From Chloroflexota bacterium (GTDB lineage Bacteria; Chloroflexota; Dehalococcoidia; SM23-28-2; RBG-16-64-32): a DNA stretch of 11,961 bases. The stretch covers positions 1-11,961 of the forward strand of contig JACPQO010000127.1 of assembly GCA_016190405.1 (NCBI GenBank). Reading direction: 5' to 3'. Position 1 is the first letter of the stretch, and each line of letters begins with the position of its first letter. This document shows, one piece after another, positions 1-8,713 of the stretch. The notes below the pieces were generated by a model. That model ran no database searches, was not told where the DNA came from, and saw nothing but the letters and a program-made list of their open reading frames with translations. Made by a program: the position numbers and the translations under genes.

Positions 1-27
1 AGGCAGGACCGCTCCGTACACCTGCAT
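1..27 (-). CDS. Possible start of a further minus-strand gene, cut by the window edge
   Basis: Reading leftward, an ATG at 27 opens a frame that stays open to the window edge and encodes MQVYGAVLP. A purine run, AAGAGGGGGG, lies five bases upstream of the ATG and would be a strong ribosome-binding site, which is the main reason for calling a start here. Nine residues are too few to assign a family. A small hydrophobic beta-strand start of this kind occurs, for example, in zinc-type alcohol dehydrogenases, but that is only a guess. The gene would be in the same orientation as the oxidoreductase upstream of it, about 88 nt away. An upstream in-frame ATG at 54 is possible but would leave the ribosome-binding site inside the coding region. 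Confidence 0.35.
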
Positions 28-55
28 AGGTACCCCCCTCTTGAGGCGTTTCATC

Positions 56-85
56 CCTATACTGGTGTAACGCGATGTATCTGAA
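56..85 (-). promoter_or_regulatory. Weak candidate promoter for the left-edge gene
   Basis: On the minus strand a -35-like TTCAGA (80-85) lies 18 nt upstream of a -10-like TATAGG (56-61). Each hexamer matches the sigma-70 consensus at four of six positions. It is placed correctly to transcribe the candidate start at 27. In GC-rich DNA this is suggestive only. Confidence 0.22.
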
Positions 86-87
86 CG

Positions 88-114
88 AGCTCAGGCGATG
101 CAGCTGTCTGAGCT
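88..114 (-). terminator. Stem-loop just after the oxidoreductase stop codon
   Basis: AGCTCAG (88-94) and CTGAGCT (108-114) form a perfect 7-bp stem around a 13-nt loop, two bases beyond the TGA stop at 116-118. No T-tract follows in the minus-strand direction, so it is not a canonical intrinsic terminator. It could be a Rho-assisted or mRNA 3'-end-protecting hairpin. Confidence 0.3.
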
Positions 115-115
115 A

Positions 116-1096
116 TCAGCGCTGTGGCAGCGCCCCCACGGCAAACCGCTCGCGCAGCACCCGCTCCGCTTCCGTCACGATGTCCCGCACGATGTCGCCG
201 GCGGGCTTCACTTGTCGCACCAGCCCGGCGCTCTGGCCCGCGGGCAAGAAGGTCCGCTCCTGGTCAAAGCGGTCGGTCAATCCCATGTAGTCCATCACCC
301 CTTCGCGCACGGAGACGGCGGCCTGCATGGGGAAGGGCTGGACCTGGTCTCTCTTGCCCTCCCACTCGTCGGTGTAGCGGTTGCGGATGGCGCGGGCGGG
401 CTTGCCCGTGTAGCAGCGGGTGCGCACCGTATCGGCGTCGCCGGCCCGCACGATGGCCTGCCGGTAGCCCTCGGCGGACTGCGCCTCGAAGGAGGCGACA
501 AAGCGGGTCCCGAAGACGGCCCCCTGCGCGCCCAGGGCCAGCGCCGCCACCAGCCCGCGGCCGTCGGCCAGGCCGCCGGCCGCCAGCACCGGGATCTTTA
601 CAGCATCCACGACTTGAGGCACCAGGGCCATCGTGCCCACTTCACCGGTGTGCCCCCCAGCCTCGGTGCCCTGGGCAGCCACGATATCCGCCCCGGCTGC
701 CTCGGACTTCTGCGCGTGCCGCACCTTGCCGCACATCACGACCACCTTCATCGACCGCCGGTGCATCTCTTCGATGAACTCGGCGGGGACGGCCAGGCCA
801 GCCACGAAGATGCGCACGTCCTCCTCGAAGATCACCTCCATCTGCGGCCGGATCATCTCCGGGATGGGCGCCAGCAGGTCGACGGCGAAGGGGCGATCGG
901 TCAGCTCCCGCGTGCGCCGGATCTCCGTCCGCAGGCTGTCGGCGTCCAGGGTAGCCGCTCCTATGACGCCGAGGCCGCCGGCGTTGGAGACGGCCGCCAC
1001 CAGCCGGGACAGCGAGACGCCGCCCATGCCCGCCAGGAAGACCGGGTATTCGATGCCGAGCTCGTCGCAGATCGGGGTATGCAGGGGATGATGCAT
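116..1096 (-). CDS. FMN-dependent nitronate monooxygenase / FabK-like flavin oxidoreductase
   Basis: The 326-aa product is a TIM-barrel flavoprotein of the nitronate monooxygenase (2-nitropropane dioxygenase) family, which also contains the enoyl-ACP reductase FabK. Visible signatures are the N-terminal strand IEYPVFLAGMGG (about residues 15-26), the catalytic-histidine loop GTEAGGHTG with His149, and the FMN-phosphate motifs AAGGLADGRG (172-181) and GAVFGTRF (192-199). GQSAGLV (287-293) is typical of the C-terminal part of the family. Length is normal. The start at 1096 is preferred over an in-frame GTG at 1159: a GGAGGG lies seven bases upstream of 1096, and the longer form would include the promoter. 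Family members oxidise alkyl nitronates or reduce enoyl-ACP or quinones, and sequence alone does not separate these activities. No fatty-acid synthesis genes are adjacent, so FabK function is not favoured. Confidence 0.9.
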   Translation of the reverse strand: MHHPLHTPICDELGIEYPVFLAGMGGVSLSRLVAAVSNAGGLGVIGAATLDADSLRTEIRRTRELTDRPFAVDLLAPIPEMIRPQMEVIFEEDVRIFVAGLAVPAEFIEEMHRRSMKVVVMCGKVRHAQKSEAAGADIVAAQGTEAGGHTGEVGTMALVPQVVDAVKIPVLAAGGLADGRGLVAALALGAQGAVFGTRFVASFEAQSAEGYRQAIVRAGDADTVRTRCYTGKPARAIRNRYTDEWEGKRDQVQPFPMQAAVSVREGVMDYMGLTDRFDQERTFLPAGQSAGLVRQVKPAGDIVRDIVTEAERVLRERFAVGALPQR

Positions 1097-1103
1097 AGGG
1101 CTA

Positions 1104-1109
1104 CCCTCC
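1104..1109 (-). promoter_or_regulatory. Ribosome-binding site fixing the oxidoreductase start
   Basis: GGAGGG on the minus strand is seven bases from the ATG at 1096. It selects this start over the upstream GTG at 1159, which lies inside the predicted promoter. Confidence 0.75.
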
Positions 1110-1132
1110 AGGAGGCGAATTTGTTTGGCAAA

Positions 1133-1161
1133 ATCATAGTTTGCGGGGCGCCAAAGCACAA
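1133..1161 (-). promoter_or_regulatory. Candidate promoter of the oxidoreductase gene
   Basis: Minus-strand TTGTGC (1156-1161) and TATGAT (1133-1138) are separated by exactly 17 nt. The -10 matches consensus at five of six positions; the -35 matches only at TTG. The expected transcription start near 1126 gives a leader of about 30 nt containing the ribosome-binding site. The spacer contains GGCGCCCC, one arm of the adjacent fold-back repeat. Confidence 0.5.
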
Positions 1162-1196
1162 CCCTTACGTGAGGGTAAAAGTAAGGGCGCCCCTAC
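1145..1196. repeat. Fold-back palindromic repeat between permease and oxidoreductase genes
   Basis: GGGGCGCC (1145-1152) pairs with GGCGCCCC (1186-1193), and CCCTTAC (1162-1168) pairs with GTAAGGG (1181-1187), so alternative nested hairpins are possible. The right end, 1181-1196, is itself a 16-nt palindrome with one mismatch; on the minus strand it is followed by TTTT (1177-1180), so it may act as a weak terminator of the permease mRNA. The TAG stop of the permease (1193-1195) lies inside the element. The end GTAGGGGCGC is shared with the perfect palindrome at 7738-7765. Confidence 0.6.
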
Positions 1197-2017
1197 AGAT
1201 CGAGGGCCCCCTTGACGATGAGCCGCCCCGCCAGCACGACCAGGGCCACGACCAGCAGGGCCAGCACCGTCCGTACCTTGAGCCGGTGCGATATCTGGGC
1301 GCCGAGCTGGGCGCCCGGTATTGCGCCCACCCCGAGGGCAGCCGCTCGCAGGAGCTGCGTGCCGCCGAGGCTGCCGTCCACCAGATGCACGAGGCTGGCG
1401 CCGCCGCTCATGAAGGCGAGAATGAAGTGCGACGTGGCGACGGCGAACTGGAGCGGGATGTGGAGCAGCAGGATCATGGCCGGCACGTGGATCACGCCCC
1501 CGCCGATGCCGAACAGGCTGGACGCGAACCCCACGCCCAGGCTGAGCAGCACCCCTTGCCAGACCTTGTACCCGTAGCGGTACGTCATCCCGTCCGCCAC
1601 TACCCGCCTGACCAGGAGCCCGCGCCCCGGCAGGGGCGGCCGGATGGCCGTGGGCGGGCGGCTGAGCGTGACCCCCGCCATCGCCAGCAGCAGCAGACCG
1701 AACAGCACGGCGAACAGTCGCTCCGGCACCAGGTGCACGACCAGGGCGCCGCCGATCACGCCCGGCACGGAAGAGGCCGCGAATAGCGCGCCCGTCACGT
1801 AGTCGATGCGTCGCTGGCGGGCGTAGGCGATGGAGCCGGACGTAGCGTTCGCCCAGACCACCGCCAGGGAGATGGCGGTGACCTCCTGCGGGCCGTACTT
1901 GGGGTACAGGAGCAGCAGCGCCGGGACGATGATGAAGCCGCCGCCGGCGCCGATTACTGTGCCGTAGGCGCCGGCCAGAAAACCCAGGGCGGCCAGCCCC
2001 AGCAGGCTAGCGTCCAC
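1193..2017 (-). CDS. TauE/SafE-family sulfite/anion permease
   Basis: The 274-aa product is an integral membrane protein of the TauE/SafE (DUF81) family, implicated in export of sulfite, sulfoacetate and related organic anions. It shows the two-fold internal repeat characteristic of the family: GAGGGFIIVPALLL (about residues 23-36) in the first half and GIGGGVIHVPAMILLL (about 170-185) in the second. Roughly seven to eight hydrophobic helices are separated by a basic, proline-containing loop (about 119-150). Length is typical. The start is a GTG at 2017 without a clear ribosome-binding site, but it sits directly before the first helix and no better start is evident. No sulfur-metabolism gene is nearby, so the substrate is open. 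The TAG stop falls within the fold-back repeat. Confidence 0.87.
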   Translation of the reverse strand: MDASLLGLAALGFLAGAYGTVIGAGGGFIIVPALLLLYPKYGPQEVTAISLAVVWANATSGSIAYARQRRIDYVTGALFAASSVPGVIGGALVVHLVPERLFAVLFGLLLLAMAGVTLSRPPTAIRPPLPGRGLLVRRVVADGMTYRYGYKVWQGVLLSLGVGFASSLFGIGGGVIHVPAMILLLHIPLQFAVATSHFILAFMSGGASLVHLVDGSLGGTQLLRAAALGVGAIPGAQLGAQISHRLKVRTVLALLVVALVVLAGRLIVKGALDL

Positions 2018-2057
2018 TGAGCGCCGTCGTAGAGATGCTCAACAACCTGAGAGGAGT

Positions 2058-2088
2058 CTTGCCCGGCAAGCGCTCTCTTTGCGGCGCT
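2058..2088 (-). other. Two small stem-loops after the 157-aa gene
   Basis: Immediately beyond the TAG stop (2089-2091), GCGCT (2084-2088) can pair with AGCGC (2069-2073), and CTTGCC (2058-2063) with GGCAAG (2065-2070). The two overlap, so they are alternatives. There is no T-tract. They may mark the 3' end of the mRNA, but the evidence is only the inverted repeats. Confidence 0.25.
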
Positions 2089-2562
2089 CTACTGAACGAA
2101 GGTCACCAAGCCCGTCTGCGCGTCCACTCGGAAAACGTCACTCGAGCTCCACGATGGCTCGCCCGTATCAGGCTGGAAATCAAACCTACACCGGATGACC
2201 CACTGATTTGTCACCTCGTTGTATTCCGGCGAGTCAGAGACGCGGCCGCCAAAATCAACGGTTTCGCCACAGCTTATCGACCCCGTTATCTTGCCGTCGT
2301 TATAGAGGGAGTCTCCCCAAGCCCGCAGATATTGTTCCAGCAGCTCAACGGCCTCAGTCCCCGTAAGTCGTTTTTCCGGGGGTCGTAGCGTGGGGACCGC
2401 AGTTTCGGGGGCCGGAGTAACCTCAACAACCTGTGGCGCCGAGCTACCCTCCCACGGCGCCCAGGACATGACGGCAACGGTGCCACCAATGGACGCGCCC
2501 GCGAGTGCGATGGCTAGGAGCCCGAAAGCCAAGCGTGGGCGCCATATACTCCCGTGGGTCAT
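2089..2562 (-). CDS. Membrane-anchored protein of unknown function, 157 aa
   Basis: I do not recognise the family. The product has a short basic N-terminus, one hydrophobic helix (about residues 10-32) that would be a signal anchor, a Pro/Thr/Glu linker (about 42-64), and a small exported domain (about 66-157). The domain begins with an amphipathic helix, AVELLEQYLRAWGDSLY, and ends in beta-like segments, WVIRCRFDF and DVFRVDAQTGLVTFVQ, a layout resembling NTF2-like or PepSY-like folds. Cys98 and Cys125 could form a disulfide outside the membrane. No lipobox is seen. The ATG at 2562 has a strong ribosome-binding site; an in-frame GTG at 2604 would lie upstream of the predicted transcription start and is rejected. 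GC content is lower than in the flanking housekeeping genes. Confidence 0.75.
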   Translation of the reverse strand: MTHGSIWRPRLAFGLLAIALAGASIGGTVAVMSWAPWEGSSAPQVVEVTPAPETAVPTLRPPEKRLTGTEAVELLEQYLRAWGDSLYNDGKITGSISCGETVDFGGRVSDSPEYNEVTNQWVIRCRFDFQPDTGEPSWSSSDVFRVDAQTGLVTFVQ

Positions 2563-2570
2563 GGCGGCTA

Positions 2571-2579
2571 CCCCCTCTC
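2571..2579 (-). promoter_or_regulatory. Ribosome-binding site fixing the 157-aa gene start
   Basis: Minus-strand GAGAGGGGG lies eight bases before the ATG at 2562. It supports the 157-aa form over the 171-aa form starting at GTG 2604. Confidence 0.65.
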
Positions 2580-2594
2580 GCCTTTGGTGCGCCC

Positions 2595-2603
2595 ATTCTA
2601 CCA
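2595..2603 (-). promoter_or_regulatory. Extended -10 promoter of the 157-aa gene
   Basis: Minus-strand TGGTAGAAT (2595-2603) matches the extended -10 form TGnTATAAT with one mismatch. No good -35 is seen, which is usual for extended -10 promoters. Transcription would begin near 2588, giving a leader of about 25 nt. The ten bases GTAGAATGGG are identical to those upstream of uvrC. Confidence 0.5.
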
Positions 2604-2663
2604 CTGCTGCGAACGGGCCGTATGCGTGATCAGGCCAGCCCCTGTTATCCGCCTGTTTATCGG

Positions 2664-2694
2664 GCCGGCGGACCGGCGGCTAAGGCACGCCGGC
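2664..2694 (-). other. GC-rich stem-loop after the 195-aa gene
   Basis: GCCGGCG (2664-2670) and CGCCGGC (2688-2694) form a 7-bp stem around a 17-nt loop, about 30 nt beyond the stop codon of the 195-aa gene. No T-tract follows. A 3'-end hairpin is plausible, but GC-rich DNA makes chance matches common. Confidence 0.25.
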
Positions 2695-2722
2695 GCGCAC
2701 AAGAGGCGGCGGACCGTCAACA

Positions 2723-3310
2723 TCACAGGCCGGGCTTGTCGCCGAGATTCTCGGCTACCATCCACTGCCGGAAACTCTTCCCGAGATCCGTCACATAGAA
2801 CCGGCCATCCGGCTGAGTCAAGAAGCCTGTGGAAATAAGAAAGCCAATCCAGTTCTCGTACCGTGGCTGAAAACCTTGAGACAAGGGACGTGCCAGTCTC
2901 TCATGGTCACGGTAGAACGGGAGAGCATCATCAACTGTGGCGCCGGGGTGCGTGTTGACATACTGGAGAAACGCCAGCTGCGTTCCGAACAGCACTCTAT
3001 ACATCTTTTCGTAGTACCAGTAGTAGACGAAGGGCTGCAGTTGCTCCACCGTAGCTTGCCCTGCACTGTCGGGAGGTTTAGGTGGTTGTTCGGCGGGCGT
3101 TGGGGGGCTGTTTCCAGGCTTCGGTGGCTCCTCCTGTTGAGCACGTAGCTGGGGCCGCCGCCTGGCCCTAACGCCAGGAAATACGATCTCCTCGATGTCC
3201 GCGATGAATTCCGCAATTGGGCGGTGAAACACAAGGAAAGCAAGCAAGATGACAAGTCCGGGCCACCAGAAGTCTAGAGCGATTCGTGCCCACTCTTGCG
3301 CTTCGTTCAC
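2723..3310 (-). CDS. Membrane-anchored protein with a winged-helix-like C-terminal domain, unknown function
   Basis: I do not recognise this 195-aa product. It has one N-terminal hydrophobic helix (about residues 13-29, WWPGLVILLAFLVF), a charged juxtamembrane stretch with an arginine cluster (48-56) suggesting the rest is cytoplasmic, and a proline-rich linker (about 62-82). A C-terminal domain (about 88-190) is rich in aromatics, with YYWYYEKMYR (96-105) and a helix-turn-strand segment, GFLISTGFLTQPDGRFYVTDLGKSF, that reads like a winged helix. It starts 19 nt after the lhr stop at a GTG; the ribosome-binding site GGGAGAGG (3323-3330) is 12 nt from the GTG and touches the lhr stop, so co-transcription with lhr is likely. 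GC content is markedly lower than in lhr. A DNA- or protein-binding membrane adaptor is one possible role, but this is inference only. Confidence 0.72.
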   Translation of the reverse strand: MNEAQEWARIALDFWWPGLVILLAFLVFHRPIAEFIADIEEIVFPGVRARRRPQLRAQQEEPPKPGNSPPTPAEQPPKPPDSAGQATVEQLQPFVYYWYYEKMYRVLFGTQLAFLQYVNTHPGATVDDALPFYRDHERLARPLSQGFQPRYENWIGFLISTGFLTQPDGRFYVTDLGKSFRQWMVAENLGDKPGL

Positions 3311-3329
3311 GGTAGTGGATTGCCTCTCC

Positions 3330-7628
<4,299 letters not shown>

Positions 7629-7679
7629 GACGGACCGGAGAGAGGGGCCTCCTGCACTTAACCGAACGTCTGTGCTGTC

Positions 7680-7708
7680 AATGTATTGCGACTCTCGACC
7701 GATGTCAA
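7680..7708 (-). promoter_or_regulatory. Near-consensus promoter of lhr
   Basis: Minus-strand TTGACA (7703-7708) is a perfect -35; after exactly 17 nt comes TACATT (7680-7685), four of six for the -10. Transcription would start near 7673, giving a leader of about 45 nt. This is the best promoter in the window and indicates that lhr is transcribed independently of the reductase upstream. Confidence 0.7.
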
Positions 7709-7737
7709 GCCCTCACGCCACAGGTTCCACGCCAACC

Positions 7738-7765
7738 GTAGGGGCGCAGCATGCTGCGCCCCTAC
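7738..7765. repeat. Perfect 28-nt palindrome at the reductase 3' end
   Basis: GTAGGGGCGCAGCA (7738-7751) is followed directly by its exact reverse complement (7752-7765). The TAG stop of the reductase (7762-7764) is part of the palindrome. As RNA it would form a hairpin of about 12 bp with a small loop, able to act as a REP-like 3' end or Rho-type terminator; no T-tract follows. It lies between the reductase gene and the lhr promoter. Its end GTAGGGGCGC is shared with the element at 1145-1196. Confidence 0.8.
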
Positions 7766-8679
7766 CCACGGCGTCCCACCGATAGGTACGTCGCCAGCGC
7801 CTGCCGCAGCGGCGTCACCGTTACCCCAAAGTTGTCCTGTACCTCCGCCGAGTCGGCCAGGGCGTCCATCGTGATGAAGTCGATGGCGTCCGGCGTCAGC
7901 GGCGGGCCCGGCAGGAGCCGCAGGAAGGTCGCCGCCAGCTTCATCAGCCGCTTCGGGAACGGTATGAGGAGCCTGCGTTTGCCCATCACCTCCAGCGCCG
8001 TGCGCACGATCTGGTTCATCGACAGCACTTCTGGCCCGCCGATCTCGAACACCTGGTTGTCGGCGGCCGGGCTGTCCACGGCTTCAGCGACGGCTGTCGC
8101 CACGTCGTCGATGAACACCGGCTGGAGCATCTGCCTGCTGCCATCGCCGATGATGGGGACGAAGGGGAGGAAGCGGGCCATCCTCAGAAAGCGGTTCAGG
8201 GCGGCGTCCTCCGGCCCGTACACCCACGAAGGCCGGAAGACCACGTACGGGATCCCGCTGTCGCGCACGGCCGTCTCCGCCCGCCACTTGGCCCGAAACC
8301 AGTGGTACCTGACGTCGGGGGCGGCGCCGGCGCCGCTCAGGTAGACGAACCGCTTGACGCCGGCCTCCTTCGCCGCCGCCACCAGCCGCTCGGTGCCCGC
8401 CGCGTCGATCTCCTCGAAGGTGTGGCCGCGACGCCGGTTCTCCATCGGGAAGTTGGGAAACTGCACGGAGCTGATGACCACTTCAACGCCCTGGAGAGCG
8501 CGCCGCAGGCTTTCGACGTCGCGGACGTCGCCCTGCCTGTAGTCGATCTCCGGTCCGGCAAAGCGGCCGCGGGCCCGCGTGGCGTCCCGCGTCAGGACGG
8601 CGACCCGCTTGCCGCGCCGGGCCAGCTCCCGCACGATGCCCCCACCTACGAAGCCCGTGCCGCCGGCTACCAGGATCAT
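7762..8679 (-). CDS. NAD(P)-binding atypical short-chain reductase, NDUFA9-like
   Basis: The 305-aa product belongs to the extended/atypical SDR group that includes NmrA-like and complex I NDUFA9-like proteins. A Rossmann fold starts at residue 1 with GGTGFVGG (6-13), followed by GKRVAVLTRD and the SDR core strand RFVYLSGAGA (110-119). FRPSWVYGP (148-156) is the usual substrate-domain entry, and PVFIDDVATAVAEA (187-200) the NDUFA9-type conserved segment. At the YxxxK active site the sequence reads WFRAK (127-131), so the catalytic tyrosine appears to be tryptophan; a tyrosine two residues earlier (125) is out of register. The protein may bind nucleotide without classical dehydrogenase chemistry. 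The ATG at 8679 has AGGAGG six bases upstream (8686-8691). It follows the ATPase gene by 34 nt, suggesting one transcript. Confidence 0.88.
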   Translation of the reverse strand: MILVAGGTGFVGGGIVRELARRGKRVAVLTRDATRARGRFAGPEIDYRQGDVRDVESLRRALQGVEVVISSVQFPNFPMENRRRGHTFEEIDAAGTERLVAAAKEAGVKRFVYLSGAGAAPDVRYHWFRAKWRAETAVRDSGIPYVVFRPSWVYGPEDAALNRFLRMARFLPFVPIIGDGSRQMLQPVFIDDVATAVAEAVDSPAADNQVFEIGGPEVLSMNQIVRTALEVMGKRRLLIPFPKRLMKLAATFLRLLPGPPLTPDAIDFITMDALADSAEVQDNFGVTVTPLRQALATYLSVGRRG

Positions 8680-8713
8680 GACCCACCTCCTCGCCGCCTA
8701 TGTGCGGCTCCCA

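Noticed and set aside
98..1786. Long plus-strand open frame (562 aa) across the oxidoreductase and permease genes
   Set aside because: It is antisense to two genes with clear family motifs, is His/Arg/Gly-rich low-complexity sequence typical of shadows in GC-rich DNA, and has no recognisable domain.
2505..2838. Small plus-strand frames between the two membrane-protein genes
   Set aside because: They overlap the N- and C-terminal coding ends of genes with promoters and ribosome-binding sites on the other strand, and show no start signal or domain.
7676..7681. Second minus-strand TTGACA downstream of the lhr -35
   Set aside because: It overlaps the -10 of the better promoter and has no -10 at a suitable distance of its own.
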